Source: Cryptomeria japonica (Eukaryota > Streptophyta > Pinopsida > Cupressales > Cupressaceae). Taken from it: 64,000 nt of DNA. Shown here in pieces: positions 1 to 13,167 of the stretch. The stretch spans positions 288,237,957 through 288,301,956 of the forward strand of contig NC_081410.1 in assembly GCF_030272615.1 (NCBI RefSeq). The letters run 5' to 3'. Within the stretch, counting starts at the first letter, position 1; each line of letters opens with the position of its first letter. The notes beneath the pieces were generated by a model that made no database searches, had not been told where the DNA came from, and saw only the letters and a list, made by a program, of their open reading frames with translations. The position numbers and the translations under genes were made by a program.

Positions 1-1
1 A

Positions 2-1996
2 AAGAGACCTAACACTAGAGCATCTGCAGCTTCACCGAGTAAGAAAGAAAAGAGTGTTATTGTTCCTAAGGTAACAAAAACTTACAAGAAAACTACTCAG
101 AGACTCATTTTGGCAAAAGAGTCTAGTGACACCGAATCTAAGGATGCAAGCAAATTTCAGATTATCAAGAGCAAGAAGGTAAATGTACATAGCATTGAAA
201 AATTTTTTGCTAATCTGAAAGAATGTGGTGGATTTGGAGGATTCAGATATGTCAAATATGAAACAAGAAATAATGATGAAAAGAGACAAATTGAAGAAGT
301 TGTCATCTACACACTTCTAAAATTCTGGTTGGCTCCATTGGAACTATCTAAGTCACTGCTAAATGAATTATATTTACATATTGACAATAGGTGGAAGTAT
401 GCAATGGACTCGGAGAAACAGATCAGAGAAAGAAGCCTAGTACATCTCTTTCCTGACATGTCAGTAGCTGAAATAAAAGAGCATCTGACAACCTACAACT
501 CAAATTTTCTCATCAAACAAAGAGCCTTAAAACTGATGAATGGGTTGTATATTGAAGTAGAAAGTGAGACAAAAGCAAACTGGTAGGAAATCTTTAAAAT
601 CAAGGATGTCGGTGAGCAAGCTGAAGTTGAAATTGTTGATGTCACCAACCAAGACCCTGATGTTACTGAGCAAGACCCTGCTGACACCATTCAAATAGAT
701 GAAGATATCATGGATACAGGGGCACCGAAACAAGAAATGATAGAAGGTAGTGCATATGCAAAACTTATATCCAGTGAATCAGTCTTGGAACAAGTTCAGC
801 CTTATCCACTGATCAATCAACCTATCTCAACCAAAACCCCTCAGGATACGGATCAAGGCACCGAAGGTCACAAGTCTATAGCAGGAGAAGGTACTAATCA
901 AGAACAGATGTCTCAAGAACCTTCTAGCACTGAAAATGTTGTAACTGAGACACCAAGTACCAAGACACCAAAGGATTCTACAGAGGCTAAAGAAACCAAC
1001 CAAAGTGTTGCCTCTATCGAGCAACCTACCGAGGGTCATCAAGCCTCACAAGCCATTGTCTTAGTTCCATCAGTGAAAGGTAAAGAAAAGAAGATGAAAA
1101 AGCATTTTTTAAAGTTGATTTGTCAAAACCAATAGTGTTGCCCAATGTAGACATATCAAAATTAAAGGGGCAAGCACTCATTGATTTCAGTGAACTATGC
1201 AAAGCAAAGGCCAAACAAGAGAAGCAAATGGTGATTCAAAAGAAAAATAAAGTAATTCAGAAGGTGAAAGCACTCTTAATAGATATGCTACCTAAAGCTA
1301 TAGTGTCAATAGATGCAGCCATCCACATTCAACTGGATGAACTCCTACCAAAGATAGAGACATCTAGAGTAGATGCATCGAAATACTTGAGCAAGCTAAA
1401 AGACAAGGAGCTCACTGCAAAAATGATAGAAGTATAGAAAGCTATAGCTATTGGCAAAGTTAAACTTGTCAAATTTATTATTGAGTTGACTCCTCAACTC
1501 AAGCACATTCTTTATTTATTTCAGAAACTCTGTACATTTTCTTTATTCATTAAAGACATCAAAAATAAAATAGAGGCAATTGAGAAAGAGATCACCGATC
1601 TCTCAAATAAGTTGACCACAGAGCCAAATTCAGTTCAGAATTTCTATACCAAGCTACAACAGCTCATGGCTCAACAATTGGACCTAAGAAATGAAGAACA
1701 CAAGATCAGGATGGACATAATGACACTTCAGACATTATTCCTTCCTCATCTTTCATCCGTCCAAGTACAAATCAACTGAGCCACCTCCTTATCTACTACA
1801 CCAGAGGGAAGCACTCTAGATGGCTTAATATCATTATTGGCTGATATTCAAGCGTAGAATTATTTAATGCACAGTGTAAAGGATGCACTCTCTGTCGCTC
1901 TCACTAAAGCATGGACCAAGTACAAATCCATTTTTGACCAGTTGCCACCACCGAATGGTAACTAAGTTTTGATGTTTGTCAAAAAGGGGGAGTGAT
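2..1996 (+). pseudogene. Env-like extra ORF of a Copia element, broken, 5' truncated by window edge
   Basis: The frame is open from base 2, so the true start lies outside the window. It begins with a basic, Ser/Lys/Thr-rich stretch and then a globular part (about residues 50-190). It carries one in-frame TAG at 584-586 and then continues through a Gln/Thr/Ser/Glu-rich region to 1135. A one-base shift in the T-run near 1105 moves the frame, which then continues with stops at 1435 and 1777. The part encoded at 1560-1740 is Lys/Glu/Gln/Leu-rich and probably coiled coil. The ORF sits just upstream of a polypurine tract and LTR, the place of the env-like ORF in Sirevirus-type Copia elements, and a C-terminal coiled coil fits that class. 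I do not recognise a specific domain, so a captured host fragment is also possible. Confidence 0.45.
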
Positions 1997-2328
1997 ACAG
2001 TATTAGGGAGTGATATAGTATTCAAAGTATCAAACAAAAGGAGTGTAGCATACAGGGGGAGTATACCGAGCCGAGTGAGCAGAGTATCCAAGAGCAGTGT
2101 ACCGAGCAGTGAACAGAACAGTAAGCAAAGAACAAGTGCACACAGAACATTAATCACAGAGCATGCAAAATTAGAGTTTTGTACAGTATATCGATAAGGG
2201 GAGTATATCTAGATTTACTATTTCATTGACTATTGTATATACTGTCAGTATAGTCAAATTTTGCAAGTATATAGATTATTGAGTTATAACTTTGAAAGTA
2301 GTTTTTGTCAAACATCTCAACTAATGTC

Positions 2329-2340
2329 AAAAGGGGAGAT
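2329..2340 (+). other. Polypurine tract of Copia element
   Basis: A purine-rich run ending in GGGGAGAT directly abuts the TGTTA start of the LTR. This is the usual plus-strand priming site of Copia reverse transcription. Confidence 0.7.
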
Positions 2341-3530
2341 TGTTACTACTTATCAAGTTTCCATTAGTTTTATGTTCAAAGTTATTCTATGTACTCTAGT
2401 CGGTTACTACTACCGAAATATTCAGTCGGTATGCACAGTCTAGTCAATTATAGAAGAAAGTAGTCTCAGAGCATAGTATACACCGAGTTGTCTACCGAGT
2501 ATCATTCCATGTCTACCGAGCAGCAAAGATGACACACCAAGTTGATATACACCGATTGAAACATGTTACCAGATTCATTTAACCTGGACATCATATGAAA
2601 ATGTGTTACAAGATCGAGGCACGTAGAACCGTTATCACATTGGAAATTGCACTTAAAGATTGTGTATGATTTTGAGGTCATCTAACCAATGAAATATTTT
2701 GCATGGTTATGCATTCGATAAAATATATTTGTAAGATCGAAGCAACGAATGGATCACCAACATAAGAGATCTATTTATACAACATGGATTAAGATCAGAA
2801 ATATACATGTAGCATGACAGAAAGGAAGATATAGAAATATATGAAGCAAGACATGTGAAAGCACTAAGTGTTATGACTATTACAGAGACGCAGAGGTCAC
2901 CAAGAAGGATTTCAGAGAACAGTCAAAGAATAGAGTAAACAGAAGGGTTTATCGAGTTTCTATATGGGTTATCGAGGTATGCGATAAGAAAGGTAATCTT
3001 ATTCTGAGCACATAGAATCTGTTATAACATTTCAAATGTAAAGTTGCAAATATTTGTAATGATTTTATTGTAATATTTTGAAGTTGTAAGAGAAACCTTT
3101 AACAGGGTAAAAGACTCTAATCAAGTCTATAAATTGTAAAGCCTCTAACCAGGTGCAGCATTTAGATTAAGTGTTGTAAAATTCTTTAGCAAGGTAGATC
3201 TAACAGATCTTGATACTCCTAACAGGGTAAGCTATCAGAAATAGCTAAACATGTAGCTCTAACCGAGCAACCTTTATTATTGTAGTAGTGAAGTTGTGGG
3301 TGCCATCCCCACTGCAGTTTTTTTCTCTAACCAAGGGTTTCTACGTAACCAAAATATATGTGTTATGGAGTGAATCATGTATAATTATTATCTATTTGTT
3401 TTAGCTTTATATTATGTTACTGCACTATTCAGTTTATGCATAACAGTAAAGTTATTATTGAAGAAAAGTTTTGAAGTACTGATTCACCCCTCCCCTCTTA
3501 GTACATTAGCTTTCCATATTAGGCCCAACA
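2341..3530 (+). repeat. Copia 3' LTR (1190 bp)
   Basis: The repeat starts TGTTACTACT after the polypurine tract and ends in the C-rich GATTCACCCC tract followed by ...GGCCCAACA. It contains a conserved stem-loop (GTGGG/CCCAC at 3296-3312) and a TTTATA-type box near 2770. The next bases, GTAGA, match the start of the corresponding uninterrupted D repeat near 42021. The element therefore seems to have inserted into D, with GTAGA as the likely target duplication. The 5' end of the element is outside the window. Confidence 0.8.
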
Positions 3531-5400
<1,870 letters not shown>

Positions 5401-5953
5401 TGAAAATGCAATGTATAAGGCCTCTAACAGGTCACCAATTCTAGCACTAGCAAAAATTTGGTAATATTTTAGGCGACCTCTCAGGGGTGTTTGCTTGCTA
5501 AATAAATAGACACCAGTAGCCTAGCATATCCATTAGGCATTGAGTCTAATATGTCCTTTCTTTCATTATCGGTGCAAGTCGGCACTTCAAACAAAACCAA
5601 AACAACTAAAAACTAGCGCTACTTTGGCTCTGCCTACAGCTGAGCCTACAAACTATTCATCAACACTTATTGAAAACTGCAATCAAACTAAAATTAAAAG
5701 TGAAAAACAACAATGTGTTGAAAGCACTCATTGGACTGAAACTTGTTGAATTCTGAAAGAAAAAACTCAAAATAGGAAAATTGAAACTGCAGAGTGTTGA
5801 ACAAGGCTTATTCAAATCAAACTACTATGGTTCGGCTTATAGCTTGGCCTGGAAAACTATTGAAATGAAAAAGATGAAACTGAAAAACTGTTGAAATGAA
5901 AAAGATGAAACTGAAAAAATACACTACTATGTACATATGCAAACATGTAGCAC
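5401..5953 (-). other. 3' untranslated region of element B
   Basis: This stretch lies between the D repeat and the stop codon of B's integrase. It has short repeats of AACTGTTGAAATGAAAAAG type near 5860-5920. No ORF or LTR boundary is recognised. Confidence 0.35.
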
Positions 5954-6960
5954 TTAATAGCAGAGTTTGAGGTGAATCCTATTGACAGGGATTGGCAACA
6001 CCTCTCCATCCAACTTTGCAAGATGGAATGCATTATTTTGTTTGCATTCTGTAATAACATATGGGCCATCCCACATGGTATCAAACTTGGTATGTCTACT
6101 AGGTTTGTTCTTTAATTAGTCCTACTTAAAAACAAGACCACTTTCATTGAATACTCTTGGGACTCCTTTTTTGTCAAATGTCCTTTTCATCTGAGCATGA
6201 TGAACTTCCAACTTTCTAAATGCTTATTTTGAGTTTCTTCTAACTCCGTGAGCTGAGAAAGCCTAATTTGAATTGGTTTCTCCTCAAGTAACTCAATCTC
6301 TTTAATGTAACTCAAAGTTGGAAATTCAACTGAGATAGGTAACTTGGCTTCTTTTCCATAAGTCAAAACATAAGGTGAGTTACCTGTTGACCTTTTTGGT
6401 GTAATTCTATCAGCCCAAAGGACTAATTTGATCTTTTCATGCCAAGTTCTCTAATTTTCAACAATGGTCTTCTTAATGATGTTGATCAAGTTCTTATTAG
6501 TTGATTTAGCCTCTCCATTACCTTGAGGGTAATAATTGGACAAGGTATTCAAATAGATATTGTGCTTAACTGACCAATCTAAAACTCTAAGATCAATAAA
6601 ATCTAATGCATTATCAAAAATAATTGAGTCAGAGACTCCAAACCTGGACACTAAGTCTTGGTAGAAGTTTAGGACAGAAGTTTCATTAGCTTCTCTCAAT
6701 GGTACTGCTTTTGTCCACTTTGTGAAATAGTCGGTTGCTATAAGAATTCACTTGTGACCTGCACTGAAAGGTGGATTTATAGATCCTATGAAATGAAGCC
6801 CCCACTATGCAAAGGGTTGTACAACCTGAATTGGTTTCAAAAGCAAGGCTGTAAGCTTATGTTTGCCTTCAAACAATGAGCAATTTTCACATTTTCTCAC
6901 CCATGAGTGAGCATCTTTAAACAAATCTAGCTAATAATAACCAAAACTCATAATTTTTAG
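5954..6960 (-). pseudogene. Integrase of Gypsy/Tat-type element B
   Basis: Reading the minus strand from 6960, there is a zinc-finger remnant ending in WVRKCENC, then a core with ATDYFTKW (first catalytic Asp), IIFDNALDF (second Asp) and GEAKSTNKNL (the Glu). The C-terminal region has FDTMWDGPY and ends GEVLPIPVNRIHLKLCY before a stop at 5954-5956. The last motif is the usual end of Tat/Gypsy integrases. Several stops and frameshifts interrupt it, so it is inactive. It belongs to the same broken polyprotein as the RNase H, RT and aRNH segments at higher coordinates. Confidence 0.8.
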
Positions 6961-7139
6961 AGTTGTTGTTCTTGCTGCAAAGTGGCCTCTTGAAGGTCCT
7001 TCTAGTAATTCTTGCAGAACTCAATCAATCTATTATGGTTCTATACACGTTAATAAACCATTATTGAAGTCCTTTTTGAACAAAACACCATCAATTAAAG
7101 AATAAGGAATGACTTGTATCCTGAAGTACCTTATTTTTG

Positions 7140-7810
7140 CCCTGCCCAACCTTCTAGACAATCACTTATTTGCAAATAATCAACAATCTATTGATTCTAA
7201 GTTACTGGTATAGCTGGGATAGTAGGCTATTCTTCATTATTAAGCATTGTTTCAGCTTGGTATTCCTCTTCCTTGTTGTTTTATGCACTTCCAGCAAGAT
7301 TTTTGCATAAACCCTTGCCTCTAACTAGCTTTGTAACTTTAATGGAGATGTCATACTCCATTGCTCTGGTGATCCAACCTGCTCTTTTATCATTTATGTT
7401 ATACTCCATCGCTTTGGTGATCCAACCTTCTCTTTTATCATTTATGTATTTGCTGAGTAGAAAGTCTTTCACTATTGGATGGAAAACCATCAATTGAATC
7501 TTATTGTTAGAAAGCATATGTCTAAATTTCTTAAGGCTTCTTATTACTGTTAATACATTTTTTTCTACAAATGAGTATCTAGTTTCATTATCATGCATAA
7601 TTTGACTAAAGAAAGCAATAGGTTGTTCTAAGCCTTCATCATTTTGCTAACACAACATTGTAGAAATAGTATCCTCACTCTCAAAAGCATATAAAATAAA
7701 ATATTTCTCAAAATTAGGATTTATGAGAGTAGGGGCTGCTACAATTGCCTCTTTTATTTCCTCAAAGTTCTTCTTACCTTGGCTAGTCCATTGAAAAGGA
7801 ATATTGTTTG
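7140..7810 (-). pseudogene. RNase H domain of element B
   Basis: The minus strand encodes the RT-linked RNase H region: SFVEKNVLTVIRSLKKFRHM, then VFHPIVKDFLLSKY and WITKAMEYDI. This is the order usual in Gypsy pol, between RT and integrase. It contains an in-frame 48-bp tandem duplication (7353-7400 and 7401-7448) that repeats a 16-residue segment beginning INDKR. Stop codons lie on both sides. The duplicated segment lies in a conserved stretch, so the protein was probably dead when it arose. Confidence 0.7.
7353..7448 (-). repeat. 48-bp in-frame tandem duplication in RNase H of B
   Basis: Two adjacent 48-bp units beginning ATACTCCAT (plus strand), differing at only a few bases, encode near-identical 16-residue segments. 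Confidence 0.9.
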
Positions 7811-7829
7811 TAAGCATGGTTGTAAGTGG

Positions 7830-8849
7830 CTACATTAATGTTGCAATATTAGAAATAAAACTTCTGATGAAATTAATCATACCTATGAATCTCTAAAGTC
7901 CCTTCTTGTGTGCAGGTAATGGTAGTGAAAGTATGGTTGTTATCCTTTCTAGATCAATACTAATACCATGTTTTCAAACAATATATCCCAACAGCTTCCC
8001 TTCATGGACTGCAAAAATACTCTTTTGGGGATTCAATGATACACCATACTCCCTACATCTCTCAAATACCTATTTTAGATGGTCAAGATGTTCATTAGAC
8101 TTTTTAGAAAATATAGTAACATAATCCAAATAAACCAAAACAAACTTGTAAATTTGGCTTTGAAAAGCCATGTCCATTGTTCTCTGGAATGTTGCCCCTA
8201 CATTGGACAATCCAAAGGGAATTTTGTTATAATCTATTGTACCCCACTTGGTGGTAAATGTTGTTTTATATTGGTCCTCTTCTTTGACCAGAATTTGGTT
8301 ATATCCTGAATAACCATCAAGCAATGAAAATCTCTCTGAACCTGATACAACCTGCAAAATTTGCGCCATTGAGGGCAGCGGGTTATGGTCTTTTAAAGAG
8401 GCTTTGTTTAGGTCTCTAAAATCAACACACAGCTTGATTTCACCATTATTCTTCCTAACAGGAACTATATTTGACACCCAGGATGTGTGTTTTATGGGAA
8501 ATATGATGTTTCCTTCAATCAGTTTATTTAACTGAGTCTTCATAAGGTGTTCTAATTTTGGATTAAGAGGCCTTTGTTTTTGCCTCACTGGTTTTGCATT
8601 ATCTACCAATTATATGGTATGCTGAGCTAAAGGATCAAATCCTTTCAATTCTTCATATCTCCATGCAAATATATCACTTAATTTTTGACAAAGTAATATG
8701 AAAGCACGCTTTTCTTCACGAGTACATACCTTGCCAATTTTCAATAGCTTGTCCTTGAATATTTCAATAGACTCGTAGTGTTCTTCCTTTACAAACATAT
8801 TGCCTTTTTCCTTTCTTACCTGATCATATGTATTAAAAAATAGATTCAA
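7830..8849 (-). pseudogene. Reverse transcriptase of element B
   Basis: The segment at 8610-8849 is the pre-RT linker (LSDIFAWRYEELKGFDP). The ORF at 8070-8609 (179 aa) covers the fingers and palm: VRKNNGEIKLCVDFRDLNKA, SLLDGYSGYNQI with the first catalytic Asp at residue 98, PFGLSNVGATFQR, then VLVYLDYVTIF. The last motif is the YxDD box with its final Asp replaced by Tyr (YLDY, residues 160-163), which should abolish polymerisation. A stop separates the linker from the RT ORF. The sequence is of Ty3/Gypsy type. Confidence 0.9.
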
Positions 8850-9129
8850 GGGTTACCAAACCCTTGGGCAGCTTGTTAGTTTTCAGTTGAAGAAACTGGT
8901 TTCCATATTATTGATTGAACTTATGCTGGTTTCCGACAAAAAATTCAGCTTCTTCAATTAGGAAATTAGTAATCTTCTCACCGGAATCAAAAACCTACCA
9001 AAAAAATTTGTTATATGGGATTGATGGCCTTACAAAAATCTTAACATACTATTGTACCTGAACATTCTCTATCTCCTTTGGGATATCAAACTAAGCACCT
9101 AAGACAGCTAGTCTATATGCTTCTTTAAT

Positions 9130-9525
9130 CTGATTTCTAGGTACGAACAACATGTTAAAAGCTTCAAAATCTTCAATCAAATCCCAGATTCTATGCTTAT
9201 ACATTTTTAAAATATCATTTTTAGTGACATGAATGTTTCTAACTTGGTTCACCACTAATTCACTGTCACCAAAAACTTACCAACACCTAATATTTTTATT
9301 TCTAGCCCATTCTAGACCATGTGCAAGTGACTTGTATTTTGCTATATTATTTGTACAACTGAAAGAAAATCTGAAAGTAGTGTAATATTTTGTACCTTTG
9401 GGTGAAATAAGCATAGCAACACCCCTGGAATCTGCTTTTTCCCCTTCAACCATCAAAGTAGAGTTGCCAAAGCTCATTTTTCTGCTCTTCTAACTGGTGG
9501 TTTTGTTGGCTGTCATCTTTTTCAA
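9130..9525 (-). pseudogene. Archaeal-type RNase H (aRNH) of element B, upstream of RT
   Basis: The minus strand encodes LWQLYFDG, then after a frameshift SRGVAMLISPKGTKYYTTF, CTNNIAKYKSLAHGLEWA, VFGDSELVVNQV and YKHRIWDLIEDFEAFN. This is the aRNH fold signature of Tat-lineage elements, with the catalytic Asp in YFDG, a Lys where Glu is expected in TNNIAKY, and Asp in GDSELV. It lies on the gag side of the RT, whereas in Tat-A and Tat-P of this window it follows the RT-linked RNase H. The polyprotein continues from here into the pre-RT linker at 8849. Confidence 0.8.
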
Positions 9526-9765
9526 TGTTAGAAACAACAATACCTTCCTCATGGATCATGTAAATTCCAATTCCTACCTCACCCATGTTACTAAAATCAT
9601 CTTATTCACTATTCTGAGCTACCCACTCATCTAAGATCATATCAGGTATGCTTGCAATAGGTGTGTTCGGATCTTGGACAGTTGGTAATTCTTCATGCTC
9701 ACGGACAAGGAGATCTACATTTATGGGACTTGGTGTGTATGTTTCTAAATGGTCACCTTAGTTTT
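9526..9765 (-). pseudogene. Linker of B polyprotein before aRNH
   Basis: In frame with the aRNH are an acidic linker with DLLVREHEELPTVQDPNTPI and MGEVGIGIYMIHEEGIV, interrupted by stops. No catalytic motif is seen. Homology to B appears to end near 9765, where inserted DNA begins. Confidence 0.5.
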
Positions 9766-10191
9766 GTATCCGGTTCTAAAGAACATGTGAGACCAATCAG
9801 AGAAAAGGTAACTGTAAAGTGGAAAATTGGGTCCTAGTTACTCCCCACCTAAAAGAGAGAAAGGAAGCCACTAGGATGATTTTCACTTGGAAGGACTTTA
9901 CATTCAAAAGAGGGGCTTGAATCCACTAGATCCAAATCCAAGTTAAACAAGGATATGAATTCCAAGTGGGTTGCAAGAGTTGAAGATTGATTTACCCTCT
10001 TTTCTAAATGTGAAAGTTGACTTGTTGACTATGTGGGAAAGAGACGTAAAATGAGTGAAATGAGGTGCTACTAGTTCGGGATCGTGCTATAACTTTGGAT
10101 CTGAGATACCTAGATTGGTACGGATCTGCCCTGCAATTTGAGGAAACTTTGTCAGGACCATGCCGAAATACCTAGATTGGTACGAATCTCA

Positions 10192-10436
10192 CTCTAAGAG
10201 TCTATTCTCTGGTTCTGAGAATGACCCATTGTACAAGGAAAAAGTGATGACATCTTGCTCTAAGACTCTATCCTCTTGTTATGAGAATGACCCACTGTAT
10301 AAGAGAAAAAGTAGCGCTATATCGCTCTAAGATTCTATGCTCTGGTTATGAGAATGACCTATTCTACAAGGAAAAAGTGATGACATCTCGCTCTAAGAGT
10401 CTATGCTCTAGTTCCGAGAATGACCCACTATACAAT
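10192..10436. repeat. 66-bp tandem repeat, ~3.7 copies
   Basis: Units start at 10192, 10258, 10325 and 10391. Each begins CTCTAAGA and contains GAGAATGACC, with lengths 66, 67 and 66 bp and a partial last unit. Confidence 0.9.
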
Positions 10437-10479
10437 GCATGAGAGAAGTACAGTACAAAGGAGCGGTGTGGGTACCCCC

Positions 10480-10519
10480 CCTTAAGATGTCAACATAGGT
10501 TGATGTTGATATCTTAAGG
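10480..10519. other. 17-bp inverted repeat (hairpin)
   Basis: Arms CCTTAAGATGTCAACAT (10480-10496) and ATGTTGATATCTTAAGG (10503-10519) are complementary except for one G-T pair. The loop is 6 nt. Confidence 0.85.
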
Positions 10520-11017
10520 AAAGTAGAGCAAGGATATCTACCTTCATCACAAAGAAGATATCAGCTATGCAACAACATCATAAATCCAAGCAAGAGAGTG
10601 AATACTTCTTCAAGCCAGGATAAGATAATTGAAAAGAGATATCTTGTTGTAAGTGTAAAGGAGATCCATGGAGGAGAAGATATATGTGTTCAAAAGACAT
10701 CTACCCCTAAGAGGAGTTGTCTTAGACAAATATAATATCTTCTAGAATGAAGCGCAGAAGAAAACAAGAATTCAATCCTTCCTCCTATTGCTAGGTGTAA
10801 AGGGATTCTTGATAAAGGATGACTCACTTTTTAACCCAATGGGGATAGGTGAATTTATTATAGATGTATATTACCAAGTGTGAAAGAGATTGTAGTCAAG
10901 GACTTACACCTCTTGTATAAGAGAGAACCTTTGAGTGGACATCAACAATTCCACACAAGGAATGACATCAATTAACAAAACTCACACCATCCACAACATA
11001 GGAAAGAGTGGATCCTT

Positions 11018-11051
<34 letters not shown>
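11018..11051. repeat. (GA)n microsatellite
   Basis: A short GA run with one interruption near its left end. Confidence 0.9.
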
Positions 11052-11054
<3 letters not shown>

Positions 11055-11225
11055 ATTTCCCCCCAAGTGTAGGGACAATGAGAAGATCTTACACAATCTT
11101 ATAGAGAGAGATTAAATATAAGAAAATGCACCATGTACTTTCATGAATGCATGGAAGGAAAGACATTAGTATATGTAAAATACATGTCTCAAGAAGTTGG
11201 TATTTTGTATTTGAATTTGGTTTTG

Positions 11226-11436
11226 TATCGCTTTGGAATTTGATGTCAAAGGGGGAGAGATATTATGGAACATTATCTTTTGGGAGAGATTATTCCTAGT
11301 GGAAATATATTATGTATTTTGATATCTGGTTAATGATCTCTTTGGGAAATTGTTGGTTTTTTATTTTTGGCATTTCTATTTTGGCACTTTGATGGTTTTT
11401 CCATCTTGTGTTGCCACCAATTCCAAAGGGGGAGAT
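11226..11436 (+). mobile_element. 3' internal end of a truncated Copia element with polypurine tract
   Basis: The sequence contains two AAAGGGGGAGA-type runs. The second (11425-11436) directly abuts the LTR start at 11437 and is the polypurine tract. The bases before the LTR (GAGAT) do not match those after it (GTAAT). This is therefore the 3' end of an element rather than a solo LTR. No pol homology is found upstream, so the element is 5' truncated. Confidence 0.65.
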
Positions 11437-12521
11437 TGTTGGTATTTTGGATATGTTGATATCATTTTGTCATTGATTTCAACACTTGTTAACACTTGTC
11501 AACACTTATTAGCACTTGGAGATCTTTGGTTTTGTCCATCGGCATGTCAATGACTTATGCACAGTCACCGATATATGGTTCACCGGTAGGTTATATTGTT
11601 CACCGACACTTGGAATGACTTGGAGACTACTTGGTTATGTTGAAGACATTGTTTGGACTCTTTGATCACTTGGTTTCGACGATTTGGTTATTGGTCTAAT
11701 CGGGTTTGCATATTTGCTATTACCAACGAATAGGTCCAAGTTATGCACTGGCAAGCATATCTATTCCAGATCAGCATGGCACGTTATGGAGATGATTTTT
11801 TATTATTGTAAATGCATTGAGCCAACATTATGCATTGGACATTGATTCATTTGTAATTGATTTTATTGTAATATCTCTTAGTGAGCCGACCTACTCAATT
11901 GGTCTTAGGTTATGGTATAAATGTGAGATCTCATTTGTGAGATTGATATGACATAGAATAGGATTGGAAAAAGGATTGTAACAAGGTATATGCAAATATA
12001 AGTAGAGCTATACATGCAGACATCATTCAAGATTGAAGGAAGGTTTGAAGAAGGCATATCAGAGCTAAACCGGTACTGAATCCAGCATATGAAGATGCTA
12101 TTTTGAGCAGTACATTATCATTGGATTTAACCATCCAATTGCAGTCAGTGTGACTCCCATTTTGTGTTTGAGCAGTGAGCTCTAGGCAGCTGGCCTTTCT
12201 GCATGTGCAGACTCCATATTGTACACACATACTATTTGCAGTAGTATCATCTGATTGTGGGTAAGGTTTCCCACCGTGGTTTTTCCCCTTATAGGGTTTC
12301 CACGTACAAATATTTATGTTATGTGTTGTGGATGTTATTGTCTTTCTGTTTCATGCATTAATCTTTACCGGTATTGCAATTAAATGATAAACTGTCTACC
12401 AGCATAAATTTTGGTTTACCGGTATCAAGCATTAAGTTTTGGATAAGTTAATTTTGGTTTGAATTTATTGGACAACTGATTCACCCACCCCCCCCCTCTC
12501 AATTGTCTCTGGGACCTAACA
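11437..12521 (+). repeat. Copia 3' LTR (1085 bp)
   Basis: It starts TGTTGGTATT after the polypurine tract and ends in a C-rich tract then GGGACCTAACA. Internal features are a TATAAAT box at 11916-11922 and the GTGGG/CCCAC stem-loop at 12257-12274. It is related to the LTRs at 2341, 42584 (minus) and 49174. Confidence 0.85.
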
Positions 12522-13167
12522 GTAATATTCAAAAGAAAGAGAGAAAAGCATCACATATTCCCCAAGGGGTATTAATCATAAGAACATACCATTGTAACAA
12601 ATGATAATCACATATGAAAAATGCAGCCCCTAAAGGAAACAATGATACATGAGAAAAGGGAGGGAAAATCCTTGACCCCAAGTGAGGAAGACAAAGAGAA
12701 ACATTACACATATTCTAATGGTGAGCATTGGAAAATGATATTCCTTCCTAGAGGAACAAATCCTCGCAAGGAAGGGATACATACTTCTCAAGAGATCAAT
12801 CCATGCCAAGGGGCATATCGTGCTTGCTAATAATCGAGACCGTAGAAGAGGTAAGTTTCCAGGAAAATGAAGGAAAGAGAAAAAGAGCACTACTCATTAA
12901 ATAAACTGCTCTTCAGAAAAGATAAAAACCCAAGAACAATTATATGATCACATAGGAATGATTCTTATACTAGAAAACAGATCTAATAATGTATAATGCA
13001 CCAAGATAGATATGCATATATAGAAAGAATGAGGAAAAATGAACTTCTTGTTGCTGCCCTGAAGTATGTAAAGTTGAAACAACACCACCACAAATGATAA
13101 AAATCCCCCAGCTAAGTTTAATATTTATGTGATAAGGGTGAGGAGCAACATGAAGAGAAAATAAGTT
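12522..13167. other. Unassigned spacer
   Basis: AT-rich DNA between the Copia LTR and gag-like ORF C. It is probably part of element C. No gene is seen. Confidence 0.3.

Larger units (their letters stand above)
9766..11225. other. Unassigned insert, no gene seen
   Basis: This region separates the aRNH segment of B from a Copia 3' end. It holds a 66-bp tandem repeat (10192-10436), a hairpin (10480-10519) and a GA microsatellite (11018-11051). I find no ORF of note. It may be leader or LTR DNA of the element carrying gag-like ORF C. Confidence 0.4.

Noticed and set aside
11437-12521. Solo LTR interpretation
   Set aside because: A polypurine tract and 3' internal sequence precede it, and flanking 5-mers differ (GAGAT and GTAAT).
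12529-12890. Overlapping 60-86 codon ORFs on both strands
   Set aside because: No protein motif and no conserved partner in the window.
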